From assembly GCA_963922205.1 (NCBI GenBank), contig CAWUHX010000135.1, positions 372,001 through 436,000 of the forward strand: a stretch of DNA of 64,000 nucleotides, given 5' to 3'. Position 1 is the first letter of the stretch, and each line of letters starts with the position of its first letter. Of the stretch, positions 11,700-23,306 are shown in pieces. The translations under genes and the position numbers were made by a program. Source of the DNA: Romanomermis culicivorax. Lineage: Eukaryota > Nematoda > Enoplea > Mermithida > Mermithidae. The notes beneath the pieces were generated by a model, which saw only the letters and a list, made by a program, of their open reading frames with translations, searched no databases and was not told where the DNA came from.

Positions 11700-13266
11700 C
11701 ACCGTTTTTTTTTCCTCGAAGATTTTTTCCACATGAGAACCGGACCCAAAATTTTTTTCCTCATTTTCCAAAAATTTTCCACATTTTTAAAAACGCTTAC
11801 AATGTGGCTACGGATGCTTTTTTATGCATTTTAGGAGCATACCCACGCATTTTTTTGTATTTGGAGTCAGAAACCTGCAAAAATGAGAAAAAAATTGATA
11901 AAATTCTAGTTATATTAGCCAACATGAGCTCATGAAGAATATATTGGTGTTCTACAGGAGCGGGTGAAGCATGTTAACGAATAACGATAGAGTTCTCAGG
12001 AATTTATCCGCTATTAACATTTCTATGGCTCTAGAAAATACTAAATTGGTAGAAAAAGTTCAACGAAGGTTTACAAAAAGACTTTTTGGATATAAAGATT
12101 TAAGCTATAAAGAGCGCCTCAACAAATCTGGCCTTGATGACCTTGAATTTAGACGTACGTGTATCGACCTATCTTACATGTTCTTAATTTTGAAATTTAA
12201 AGTTATTCCACCCGACTTATTTTTCACTTTGAGTCCATTCAATTATCGCGCGTCTAACTTATTTAAATTGTATAAATCGAAACATAACTCTAACGCTTTA
12301 AAACATGATTTTTGCTCGCGAAATATTCATGTTTGGAATTCCCTACCTAATGATATCATTCATTCAAACAACATGCCCTGTTTTCGGTCTAAATTGAGTC
12401 GTTTTTTAAAGCTCAATTCGCACGTGCTTTTGTCACGTCCATGAGCTTTTCTGTATTAGTTGCATTTACTCGTGTATTTATTCGCATTTAATAAATTTCT
12501 TTCTTTTCTTTCAAAATGATTTGGAAATTTTATCAAATTGGTCAGAAGTTTTGCAAAAATGAATATATCAAGAATCATCTAATTTTATTTAGTTCTTGGT
12601 CCGGCGCGGAGCGCCGGAAAAATTTTTGGATTTTCACTTTCTACAACGCTGGAAATTGAAACTTCACAACGTTGGGAAATAAACTAAAATCCGACTCATG
12701 AAGTATAATTTGTTTCCCATTCCGGCGCGAAGCGCCGGGAAAATTTTTCAGTTTTTATATTCTAAAACGCTGGAAAATAAATCTCTCCAACAGATATTCA
12801 TACACAGAAGTTCTAAAATCGCAGTCTAGAATGATGTCTTCAATTTCTATCTTCAATAAACGCAAAAGTTCAGGTTGCAGACGTTTAAAAAATTCCAAAC
12901 ATCTCGAGAGAAAAAATTGAGAAAATTGATGAAAAATCTCAATATTGGGCGACATAATTGACTGTTAACGATTAGAAAATGAAACGAGCTAACTTGATTG
13001 ATAGAAACTGTTGACCATTAATTAGTAAGTCGAAGTAGATATGCTAATGGCCGCGCCTGATAGAAAATAGTCAGGATTGTACCCGTGACCGGCGCGAAGC
13101 GCCGGAAAATTTTGAGATTTTGACCCTTTTTAGTCCACCAAAACGCATCTTTTCGGTTTGGAATTCCCCAAAATTTTTTCCTCAATGAGAACCATACCCA
13201 AAATTTTTTTCCTCATTTCGAAATTTTTTTCCTCAAAAGACCCCATTTGAGGAAAAAAAAACGGTG
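11700..13266 (+). mobile_element. hAT-like element G1 (CACCGTTTTTTTTTCCTC) with LINE insertion
   Basis: 1567 bp with ends CACCG...CGGTG and a perfect 8-bp duplication CTAAGCAT (11692-11699 and 13267-13274). Three copies of the CCGGCGC...GCGCCGG hairpin, at 12601, 12721 and 13089. Positions 12031-12560 are a LINE 3' fragment absent from sister copies. Sister copies: 13595-17080 (reversed), 22030-22449 and 24640-25770. Confidence 0.82.
12025..12520 (+). pseudogene. 5'-truncated LINE reverse transcriptase C-terminus
   Basis: The open frame 11971-12444 (157 residues) shows the end of CR1/Jockey-type LINE ORF2: LVEKVQRRFTKRLFGYKDLS, YKERLNKSGLDDLEFRRT and WNSLPNDIIHS. The first ~18 residues are element G sequence, so the apparent start is artificial. 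The stop is followed by an AATAAA-containing tail. Not a functional gene. Confidence 0.82.
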
Positions 13267-13566
13267 CTAAGCATTAGGGACCAAGTGTTAGCCCTCTTTT
13301 GATTGGCCGAAATTACCGCCCCCTTGTTGATTGATCAAAATTTTTGAGATGTCGAAAATGCAGTATATGCGTTTTAAATAGTTTTAACTAGCAACTTCAT
13401 TTGGAAGAGCCTCAACAGCAGCTGCGCCCAAGCCTAAGCCTAAGGAAAATTTTAAAGGAAAAATTAAATGAAAAATACGTATTAGCCGAAAAACCGTCTG
13501 GGGGGGGGCGGTAATTTCGGGCAATCAGAAGAGGGCTAACACTTCCTCCCTAATGCTTAGTACTCC
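13267..13566. mobile_element. Small foldback MITE interrupted at its left tip by G1
   Basis: Inverted ends of about 55 bp: CTAAGCATTAGGGA...GTGTTAGCCCTCTT at 13267 and the reverse at 13505-13563. The G1 target duplication CTAAGCAT is the outermost part of the left repeat, so G1 landed in this element. Confidence 0.65.
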
Positions 13567-13763
13567 TCAACCTTCAAGTAAGTGGCGCCGCCACCCTTTT
13601 TTTCCTCAAATGGGGTCTGAATTTTGTTTTGAAATTTTGAAATGAGGAAAAAAATTTTGGGTATGATTCTCATTGTAGAAAAAATTTTGGGGAATTCAAA
13701 CCGAAAAAATGCGTTTTTGGACTTAAAAGGGTGAAAATCTCGAAATTTTCCGGCGCTTCGCGC

Positions 13764-14746
13764 CACTGTTTTTTTCCACGAACTTCTTTCCACAAATGTG
13801 GAAAGGGGTCAAATTTTTTTCCACATGTGGAAAAAATTTTTTTTCGTCTTGAAATCCCCGTTTTCTCGCTTAAAATGCTCACGAACGCTTTATCGCACTG
13901 TTTTTGAGCTTTTTCAAGCCTGTGTTTTTATAGATCAAAATTGAAGAAAAAATTGAAATGTTCGACTTTATAGCCTAATCTACAAGCGTTGTTGAACAAA
14001 TTTTCTAGCAAACTATCCAAGAGCATAATGGATTTGAATTACACGAGAAATCGGTGGTCAAGTCTTCTATGAATTGATGACAAGTGAAAGTCCCAGAAAG
14101 ATGGTAGTCTTTCTGGGTATATTGACATTCTGGGATGCTGGAAAATCAATTTTCCGAACATTTATTTCAAGAATTAGATTCCAATTTTGTGTTCGAAAGT
14201 CCTAATTTCTAGAATTTCACTTGAAAAATTTTGAAATCTGTAATTTATTTGTAAACTCTCATGAACTTGGTCGAAAATATATGAGTAAGAAGAGTACAAA
14301 TTTCCGAAAGATATTTCCGTGAAGCTTTCGAATTGATTTTACGTTAGCAAAAAGCATAGAGACTTGACGTATTGATCTTTCTCAAAAGGAAAAAAATGCG
14401 AATCTTCATTAAATATTATTATGATAAAATATTGAAGATTACCAATTAAAACATGAAATAATACGTTTAAAATGATGAAAACTATTATAGATTAAGTGAT
14501 AAATGAAGGTAGACATGATAAGAGCCGCGCCTCAGCTACTTAATAAATAGTGATGATTATTAAAGTTATAACCGGCGCGAAGCGCCGGAAAATTTTGGGA
14601 TTTGGACATCCTAAAATGCACCAAAATGCATCTTTTCAATATGAAAACCCCAAATTTTTCTTCCACATTTGTGGAAAGACCTCATAAATTTTTTCCACAT
14701 TCCAGATTTTTTTCCACATTATAGTGCAAATGTGGAAAAAACAGTG
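13764..14746 (+). mobile_element. hAT-like element F1 (CACTGTTTTTTTCCAC), motif type CCACA
   Basis: 983 bp, CACTG...CAGTG ends, perfect 8-bp duplication CTTCGCGC (13756-13763 and 14747-14754), inserted inside the GC hairpin of G2. Subterminal regions repeat CCACA/TGTGG about ten times. Right hairpin at 14573-14590. Homologous to F2 at 47061-49443. Confidence 0.85.
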
Positions 14747-14772
14747 CTTCGCGCCGGCCTTGGTTTATAATC

Positions 14773-14990
14773 CATACCTGTACTTGGAGGTGGGGGGGGG
14801 GGGGTTGGGGGGAGACCCCCCCCCCCCAACTTGGCCAACCATATACCCAACCCCCCCCCCCCAGTTTGGAAAAAATTAAAAAAATTTGCAAAAAAGTGAA
14901 TGTTTTTTGGGAAAAATTTCGACTTTTTTCGACCCTCTCCCCCCAAATTTCGGATTTACCCCCCCACTGGTCAGACCTCTTACAGATATG
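14773..14990 (+). mobile_element. G/C-run MITE, family E
   Basis: 218 bp, CATACCTG start and CAGATATG end, flanked by TTATAATC and GTATAATC. Contains long G and C tracts, ACTTGGCCAACCATATACCC, AAATTTGCAAAAAAGTG and AAATTTCGGATTTACC. Non-coding. Confidence 0.75.
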
Positions 14991-15335
14991 GTATAATCTT
15001 GACTATTTTCTATCAGGCGCAGCCGTTAGCATATCTACTTCGACTTACTAATTAATGCAGGACAATTTCTATCAATCAAGTTAGCTCGTTTCATTTTCTA
15101 ATCGTTGACAGTCAATTATGTCGCCCAAAATTGAGATTTTTCATCAATTCTCTCAATTTTTTCTCTCGATGCTTGGAATTTTGTAAACGTTTGTAACCTG
15201 AACTTTTGCGTTTATTGAAGATGGAAATTGAAGACATCATTCCAGACTGCAATTTTAGAACTTCTGTTCACGAATATCTGTTGGAGAGATTTATTTTCCA
15301 GCGTTTCAGAATATAAAAACCCGAAAATTTGCGAA

Positions 15336-16420
15336 AAATGCGGAACAAATTACACTTCATCATATTATCTCTCGAAGTTGTGGTATGCATCCATTTTTTG
15401 TAAGGTCTCACCAGGTTTCGTAAAAAACGTTGAACGATCTTCTGCAAGTTTCATTTGGGCAACATCTAGCCGAAGGAGTTTTGTTGCAATTAAAACGTTA
15501 AAACTACCAGTAGAATTGGGAGGCATAAATCGTACTGATGTTCCTGCGAAAATTGAAGCCATGAGCTTGATGCTTTTATTTAGATACAGAAGGTTGAAAA
15601 TGACAGACATGCAAATTTTTGAATACTTTTATGAAAAAGTTAGGAATGCTTCTAAAAGGCGATTGAACACACTAAATGTTCCAGAATTGTACAAAAAAAT
15701 TAGATTAGCAGAAATTAAAACTGGTCTCAGATAGTTTGAATAAAGTAACCACAAAACTGTTGTATTTTTGTATTGAAAATTGAAATCTGACCAATGAAAA
15801 GCCAATGTCCTATTGGGTAATAAATTTAAATGAAAGTTTATTGGATATAAATAAACTTTTAAGCTTATCAAGGTGCAAATTTTTGGATGGTGGTACAAGA
15901 AATCTTCATTTTGCAATTGTACATCGGTTACTTCTAACTAGATCCAAAATTAATCATATGAATAACTACCAAGATCCAAACTGTAAATTTTGTATATCAC
16001 AAAATGAGTCCTGTAGAGAAGATGTTTCGCACGCAATAGTCTTATGTCCAAGATTGATAGATTTTTGGGTAAAGATTGTACAACTGTTGAAAAAAATTTA
16101 TAAAAATTCCAATGCAGATATACTCAATTTTGTCTTTGGTTTGAAACTAGATTCTTGTAGTAAGGAACAACTGACTTTTGCCAATATTTTCTTATATACA
16201 TGGCACAAAATTGTATATGGCTGACGAGACAACGGTATGAAAAGAATGATAGCTTAGTAGATATTTGGGAGTTGTTTAGGAAAAATATGCAAAAAACTGT
16301 GCGTCGACTTTTTGAAATCATGGACCAAAAAGCTTTTGAGAATTACTTTTTGAAGCATAAGATTGTCAAAATTAGTAAGCTTGATAAACCTGTGATTAAT
16401 TTTTGAATTAAGAACCTTAT
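15336..16420 (+). pseudogene. 5'-truncated LINE (L1/Tx1-like) reverse transcriptase C-terminus
   Basis: Frames to 15734, 15805-16224 and on to 16405 together give the post-RT region: YYLSKLWYASIF, FVKNVERSSASFIW, LPVELGGINRTDVPAK, then a CX2CX12HX4C knuckle (CKFC ... H-AIVL-C) and DFWVKI. Frameshifts and stops separate them. It interrupts the G2 element and is a different LINE from the one in G1. Confidence 0.8.
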
Positions 16421-17088
16421 TTTCCTTACTATATATTTTTCAATTCATATAAAATGTGTTTTATTTTTCGTTCGTTAATCATTATTTAAAAATCAGGTCG
16501 TACTTATTTAATTGCATAATATCGTTTCCGGCGTAAATTATTTTTTAGGTCGTCTTAAAGTTGATTTTTGTGCATGCTTTATTTTGCTCTTTCAGGACAA
16601 AAAGTCGTCGAGAAAAAAAATCATCAGTCTGATTTTAACTTATTTCCCAGCGTTATGAAGGTTCATTTTCCAGCGTTTTAGAAAGTTAAAATCTAAAAAA
16701 ATTTCCGACGCTCTGCACCGGACCAATAACTAAATAAAATTAGATTATTCTAATTGGAACCACAGAAATGTTAATAGCGGATAAATTCACGAGAACTCTA
16801 TCGTTAACATGTTTTATCCGCTCCCGTAAAACACCAATACATTCTTCATGAGCTCATTTTGACTAACATAACCAGAGTTTTCTCAATTTTTTCCTCATTT
16901 TTGCAAGTTTCTGACTACAAATACAACAAAATGCTTGGGTATGCTCCTAAAATGCATGAAAATGCATCCGTAGCCACATTATAAGCGCTTTTAAATATGT
17001 GGAAAATTTTTGGAAAATGAGGGAAAAAATTTTGGGTCCGGTTCTCATGTGGAAAAAATTTTCGAGGAAAAAAAACGGTGGCCGCCAC

Positions 17089-17313
17089 ATTGTATGTTTG
17101 TGAAGTGTACTCCGTATTCTTTGATTTCGTTTGATTAGTGTGTATAGGCCGAATTTCAATGTTCCGGTTAGAATAGTTCAACGGAGAAAATGGCATTAAC
17201 CACATTTAACGGCGACAATAATGACAAAGAGCTGGAATTCAAATGTCGTCGATGTAAGTCTTACTCCTACAACCAGTGTTTTTTTGTGCTCGGACATCTG
17301 TGATAATTGGCAC
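17089..17313. other. No feature recognised
   Basis: Spacer between G2 and repeat J1; short AT-rich sequence, no frame of note. Confidence 0.4.
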
Positions 17314-17674
17314 AAGAGGCAGGCCCGTATTTAGAGGAGGAAGGGGAGGGGAATTCACCTCTAAATTTTTTTACATTTTTTCGGTATTTTCCAAAATCCG
17401 CGCCATATACGATTAAACTGATTATCATAAATGTTAGATTAAACGTAAATCATAAATTTTAGAATAAAATTTTCAGGAATATTATTGTACTTATACATCA
17501 CAATTCTCAAATTAAATTATATTTACATACTTTTCGTCAAACATAGAATTTAGCCACTACTGAAAATAAGTCGTCTTTACTGCAAAAATAATTTTCTTTA
17601 TTCAGTAAATTCTGAAAATTTTTTGGAAAATCCCCCCTTTTTTAAAATTCCTGGGTACGGATATGACAGGAGGT
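17314..17674 (+). repeat. Repeat family J, copy 1
   Basis: Starts CAGGCCCGTATTTAGAGG and ends near GGTACGGATATGACAGG. Internal landmarks (TCGTCAAACATAGAA, TTAGCCACTA, GCAAAAATAATTTTC) recur reversed at 32530-32815. Confidence 0.65.
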
Positions 17675-17689
17675 CAAAAGAATTTTTGT

Positions 17690-18185
17690 CAATGGCACAC
17701 AAAGTTTTTTTCTACTAGAAACATACTGAAAACTGCGGAAAGGTCATAGGTCAGGTCAAAAGTTTGATAAAAATATAACCTCATTGAAGCTACGTTTAAC
17801 GCATTAATTTTTTGTAAAAATCGTGCCCAACTTTTTTTTCAGCCAACTATGTCAGTGAGATAAGAAAAAACTCTGCCGGAAAATGGTTTACATACGACTC
17901 AAAAAAATTGAAATAATTTTTCAAGAATTTCATATTAATTCAACTACGAATCACTTTTTCAGGGTGTCAAGCAAACCTGAGAAACCTGGAAAAGTCAGGG
18001 AATTTTGCCTACGATTCTTGGGATTAGTTGATTTTTGTTGGTTTTTTAAATTTATTTTTCGCAGCCCGAAATTTGATTTCTGTGCAAAAAAAGCCTGATT
18101 CGTAGCCGAAAATTGAATTAAAATATGAAGCTCCTGAGCAATTCTATAGAGTTATTTAAATTCTCGCAGCACTCCATACCTGTAA
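17690..18185 (-). repeat. Partial copy of element C with an embedded short repeat
   Basis: 17740-17860 and 18090-18180 match the reverse of 30000-30190 of element C (CGTTTAACGCATTAATTTTT, CGTGCCCAACTT). A segment near 17955-18050 (AGGGTGTCAAGC ... CTGGAAAAGTCAGGGAATT) also recurs near 23245-23306. Confidence 0.5.
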
Positions 18186-18850
18186 TTGTTGGGGGTGGTG
18201 TTGAGGTGGACACCCACCCACAGTGGCGGACCCAGAAATTTTTTCGGGGGGGGGGGGGGGAAGTTTTGGGGACGGTTTTAAAAATTGGTTTTTTGCCTCA
18301 AAAACCATGCCTACTGTGATAAAAACGTTGTTTTTCGACATTTCTCGACGTATAATTTCTGGCTCAAAATTAAGTATTTCTCCAAAAAAAATTCAAACAT
18401 TTTCCAAATTTACCTGTAGGTAGAGAAAAAAATCGTATTTCAAAATTTTCGGGAGGGGGGTGTGAATCAGACAAAGTCAACATCGTCAAACGTTTCTGAG
18501 CTTTTTCAAATAAGTTTGACGGCAGTATCTAACTAATCGCGCTGTCGTTTAGCCAAAAAGTATATTTTTAGCTAAACCGCGTGGCTGTATAGTGAAATTG
18601 GCCAAATTGCCGCCCGGCTGTTAATCAAAAATATATATTTTTGGCTAAAAAGCTGCGCGACTGCGACGAATTCAGTTGAGTGAACAGTTCTTTCTGTCCA
18701 AAAATTAAGAAAAGGCACGAGTCCATCAATTACACAACGAAGCATGCTTACAGTTTTTTTTGCTGGAGGCAAACGAAATTGGGGTAGTCATTTGTACATG
18801 TACAAACGAAAATAGTATTAAATTTTATCAACGCATGCTAGTATTTTGTA
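18186..18850. other. G-rich repeat debris, no gene
   Basis: Includes an E-like half end (ATACCTGTAATTG), a GTGGCGGACCCAGAAA tract with 15 G in a row near 18246, and two near-inverse AGCCAAAAA(G/T)TATATTTTT runs at 18550-18650. Confidence 0.45.
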
Positions 18851-18854
18851 GAGA

Positions 18855-20640
18855 TGTTTCGGGTACCCGGACCCGAAATTACCCGGCCATTTTGTTGGGC
18901 CCGGATCCGGACGCTATATTCTCAAAATTTTGGACCCGGACCCGGTATTCTTATAATTTTGGACCCGGACTAGAGCTTCACACGACAAAAATTTCGTACC
19001 CGGGTACCTGTTTATTCATTACCCGGGTACCCGAATTACCCGGGTATACTGTAATGTTAATGTACATATATAATATTAGACAGATACACTGTGAAAATAG
19101 AATGATGCATTACACACACTCCGTAGTCTCTACTACATAATATTTTTCAACACTTGTGTTGAAACACTGGTTGTGTTGTTGTATACAATAGGCTGCATAG
19201 GTAGGTATATTGCGAATATAATGCTAGAGATGATGATTGATACACATCATCGACGCACCTACGCTGCAAAATACTACACATCACATCACGATAGCTCAAT
19301 ATTATTGACGAGACAAAGCAAAATTTGCACACCTCCAGGGTTTTTTTTTGACCTACGAGTCACAAGCCAAGTGGCTTGTTGACCTTAAATTTTACAAGCC
19401 ATTCCAAATTTTTGCAAGCCAATTTTATAATATCAGTATACGTGAATAAATTCCAATGCTAGGTTATTTTTTAAAGAAATGTTATATTGAGCACCACGGC
19501 AATCGATCAAAAAAGAGATGTCATTCAACATTTATTCAATAACATTTTAGAGCCGTTAATTCATTAAAATTCAGGAAGCGTTTGAAATTTTTGTGTTTGA
19601 TCGAAGTCTAATCTGCAAGCATTGTGGAAAAAATTTTTCAGCAGACTATCCAAGAACATAATGACTTTGAATTACATGAGAAATCGACGGTTAAGTCGTC
19701 TATGATGACAAGTGAGAGCCCAAAAAAGCTATTAATCTTTCCTGCCTGAAACGCCGGAAAATTTTTTTGGGTATTGACATTCTGCGATACTGGAAAATCA
19801 GTTTTCCAACCACTTGTTTGAAGAATTAGTTTCGAATTTTCTGTTCAAAGGTCATAATTTCTGGAATTTCATGTTTGAAAAATTTTAAAATCATCAATAT
19901 ATTCACACACTGTAGTGAACTTGGACAAATAGATATGAGCAAGAAGAGTAGAAGTTTCCGAAAACTACTTCCATGAATCTTTTGGATTGATTTTACGTTG
20001 AGAAAGGAATAATCACTTCAAAAAGTTTACAGACTTGACGTACCTATTGATCTTTCTCAAAAAATGTGTCAAGGGAAAAATATGAATCTTTATTAAATAT
20101 CAAAATGAAATATTGAAGATTACCAATTAAAACATGAGATAATACGTTTAAAATGATTAAAACTATTGAAGATTAAATGATAAATGAAGGTAGACATGTT
20201 AGAAGCAGCGCCTGAGCTAGGAAATAAATAATAATGCTTTTTTAAGTTATAACCGGCGCGAAGAGCCGGAAAATTTTGTGATTAGGACCTTTTAAAATGC
20301 ACCAAAATGCATCTTTTCTGTATCCGATATGATCAAACACATGACTCAAAAAATTCTGACAAGCCATTTTTGCTTGTTGGACTAAAATTCTACAAGCCAT
20401 TTTGTCAGTCCAACAAGCCATGGCTTATAAAAGGCTAGAAAAACTATGCATAGACCTCTACTTTCAAGTCTATATATTATACGTGATACAAAACGGGTAC
20501 CCGAATTACCCGGGTATACCCGGGTACCCGCGAGTACCCGGGTAATGGTTTTCCTTTTGTACCCGGGTAATTCGGGTACCCGGTGTGAAGCTCTAACCCG
20601 GACTCGACGAAATTGTCAGAATTCTAATTCGGGTCTGATG
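18855..20640. mobile_element. Foldback element with GGGTACCC arrays, holding nested repeats
   Basis: Left arm 18855-19055 and inverted right arm 20495-20640 are built of overlapping GGGTACCCGG / ACCCGGGTA units and share AGAGCTTCACAC. Inside, CAAGCCA-rich edges at 19335-19430 and 20345-20432 enclose an F-family relic. Confidence 0.65.
19545..20330 (+). mobile_element. F-family relic (F3), ends lost
   Basis: Parallels F1/F2 from CCGTTAATTCATTAAAATTC through ATGACAAGTGAGAG, GATATGAGCAAGAAGAG, AAACATGAGATAATACGTT, to a hairpin CCGGCGCGAAGAGCCGG near 20252. The CACTG ends are missing. Confidence 0.65.
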
Positions 20641-21094
20641 TATAACATAGTAATTCAGCTGAAAACAAATACCCATGTTAAAGCATGTGATGACACATCA
20701 ATTAACTGATGAAATATAATAAGTAACAAATCAACGCTTAATTGTTTAGAGCATCTTGAGACTGACTTAGATTTAAAATGTACAGCATCCAAGTTATATT
20801 TCATAAGTAGTTTTTCGGCCGTTTTCCTTGTAGTCGTCGTCTTTTCAATCTTGATTTTTATTTATAACATTAATCTTAGAATCAAAAATTAAATTATAGA
20901 GATGCTTACTCACTAATATTTCACGAGAGATTAGTGACTCGAATCGGTTTATTGTGTCTCAATCAAACCGTAGGATTTCAATATGATGTTGTTTCTCCCA
21001 CATCCATTTTGAGATGCAGTTGTGAGAAGTTCGAATATGAATATGATAAGTTGAAAATGAATCGTATATTGTATGGTTTTACATACTGCGTTTG
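20641..21094. other. No feature recognised
   Basis: AT-rich sequence with no convincing frame or matched repeat. Confidence 0.4.
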
Positions 21095-21880
21095 AAAATT
21101 TTTTTCTGATGTTGCACTTTTCACGTTCTACACTTTTTAGAGTGTCCAAAAGTAGGCGGAAAAAAGCCGAAAAAGTCATTTGGAACTCTTTCCGGACACC
21201 TTACCATAGGATGCCGCAGAATATTTTCATCATTTTTGTAGGGACTAATGTCCGACAAATTATGTTAAGATTTCAACACGAGTTGTGTGCCGTTTTTTGA
21301 GTTGTTGCGATTGGTACACATTGCACTGCCATTCAATTATATTTTTGAATCCAAATGAATTCCCAACCGAAAAGTTCTGAGAAAACAGGATTTGCCATCA
21401 CCTATATAATAAATAAGAAAAAAATGTGGCTTCAAAGCTAGATAAATTTTGATTCATCTAGCTTTGATATTTGCTGAACGACATGCTTCAAATGAAAAGT
21501 CAAAAAAACTTAAATTTTTTTATTAAAGTTGAGATTGAGCCATTCTGACGTTTCTTTACAGGAAAACGCGAGAGTTATCCCAATGAACGTTTTTAATGTT
21601 TCCTGCATCTCGTTGATGGCATATTTAATGGCAGCAAACAGCATTTTTGTACCAATTTTCAAGATGTGCAGACATCTACAGCTCCCAAAAAGGTATAGAA
21701 ACCTGATTTAAATTTTAACACAATGTCTTGGGCACTAGTGACTATAGAACTAGAGGAAAAATTCCGTGGCATCTTATAAGAGGGTGCCAAAAAAGCTTCA
21801 AATGACTCGTTTAGGTTTTTTGGACTACATTTTTGACACTTAAGAGAGTAAAATGTCAGCAAATTTCTTTCACGCCTATT
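21095..21880. mobile_element. Foldback repeat, decayed arms
   Basis: 21095-21330 and 21620-21880 are imperfect inverted copies: AGTCATTTGGAACTCTTTCC versus the reverse of a run reading AGTCATTTGAAGCTTTTTTG; both continue through an AGTGTC(C/A)AAAA stretch. The 149-residue minus-strand frame at 21659-22108 spans one arm and is not judged a gene. Confidence 0.5.
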
Positions 21881-22029
21881 GCACACAATCAACGTTTGAA
21901 GATTTATATTTCCAAACAGGCATAGTGATTGAAGAATGCCAAAAAGTGTAGGACTTCCAACTTTTGCAGTGCTGTAAGTATGCGAATTTTGTTTTTCTGC
22001 CGAATATATGCTGTCACAATATTCAGCAT

Positions 22030-22449
22030 ATAAAAAAAATTTCTTGTCGTTGTGGAGGTTCATTTTCCAGCGTTTTGGGAAGTGAAAATCCGAAAATGTT
22101 CCCGGCACTCTCTGCCAGACTAAGAAATGAATAAAAATGGATAATTCTAATACTAACTACAGAAATTTTAATAGCGGATAAATTCAGGAGAACTCTATCG
22201 TTGAAATATTTTCTGCTTCTGTTGAACGCCAATACATTACTCTTCAGCTCAATTTGAGTGACCTGACTAGAATTTTCTCAATTTTTTCCTCATTTTTGTA
22301 GGTTACTGATTTCGGAAACATCAGAATGCTTTGGCCTGTGGCCACATTATAAACGTTTTTAGAAATGTGGAAAATTTTTGGAAAATGAGGAAAGAAATTT
22401 GGGGTTCGGTTGTCATGTGGAAAAAACGCCCAGGAAAAAAACGGTGGCT
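22030..22449 (-). mobile_element. G-family fragment (G3)
   Basis: Ends ...AAAAAAACGGTG; shares TTAATAGCGGATAAATTCA, CAATTTTTTCCTCATTTTTG and AATGTGGAAAATTTTTGG with G1 and G2, reversed. The far half is missing. Supports absence of the LINE in the ancestral G element. Confidence 0.7.
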
Positions 22450-22717
22450 TGAAGCATCATGATCAATCAAATAAAGCGCACCCTAAAGCTGTCGAAAATC
22501 GAAAACTTATACCATAGAAGAACACAGATTACTTAATTTATATATATTTTTGCTATGTACAAATTGTACAAATGAACTATTGGCTGCCGTTTATACGTGT
22601 GCAAATAAGTCATGTTCAAAAAAATGAAAAAAAATATTTTCCTTCACAACAATTGAAAAAAGTGTTGTGAAAATTTTTTAAAATCAACTTAATAAAATTT
22701 TGTCACGATCATGTGTG
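22450..22717. other. No feature recognised
   Basis: Short AT-rich spacer. Confidence 0.35.
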
Positions 22718-22725
22718 CTTTATAC

Positions 22726-23137
22726 CATACATGTGTAACGGAGCCCCGAGGTCTGATGAGGGGGCCGTCGGGCGTCTTTTTTTGGGCCGGGGGTCAGTAA
22801 TTCCCACAATTTTGGGGGAGATGTCTCTCAAGGAATAAAAACCGATTTTCTTCATAAAAAAAGTCCGAAAAATAGTTCAAAAAATTGTAATTTTTTCCTA
22901 AAAAGACCGAAAGAATGCATTCATGGCGTGGAGCGCCCAGAAAATTCACGTTTTCGACCATTTTTTGTTCAAAAATTGACATTTTTCTGACCAAAAGTAT
23001 GGGGGTTCCTACGGCTACCATATGGCTAGCTATAGGATTGGAAAATCCTGGGGGCTGTCGCCCAATGGCTAGCCATATGGTCGACGATTTCCGGGGGGGG
23101 TTCCCATAGCAGTTCCCCCCCCAATTATACATGTATG
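22726..23137 (+). mobile_element. hAT-like MITE, family D, copy 1
   Basis: 412 bp, CATACATGTGTAACGG to ATACATGTATG, with perfect 8-bp duplication CTTTATAC (22718-22725 and 23138-23145). Contains two inverse copies of ACCATATGGCTAGC(T/C)AT and a degenerate GC hairpin near 22923. Confidence 0.82.
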
Positions 23138-23306
23138 CTTTATACATGTCTATTGTCTCCGGTACATATGTCTTTTACAATTTTATGTGGGAATTACTGT
23201 TAGTTTTCATTCTGAAAAAAACCTGGAAATTTCTGGGGAATTGACCTGGAAAACCTGGAAAAGTCAGGGAATTTCATGTTGGGAAACTACTTGATACCCT
23301 GGTTTT

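Larger units (their letters stand above)
13595..17080 (-). mobile_element. hAT-like element G2, reversed, with three nested insertions
   Basis: Right tip (minus-strand start) CACCGTTTTTTTTCCTC; flanked by GCCGCCAC at 13587-13594 and 17081-17088. Contains F1 (13764-14746), an E element (14773-14990) and a LINE fragment (15336-16420). After removing these, about 1.1-1.2 kb remain, close to G1 without its LINE. Confidence 0.75.

Noticed and set aside
15228-15335. N-terminal part of the 168-residue frame
   Set aside because: This stretch is element G2 sequence (matches 12755-12900 reversed); only the part after about 15336 is LINE.
21659-22108. 149-residue minus-strand frame
   Set aside because: Spans a foldback arm and the start of a G-family fragment; no protein motif recognised.
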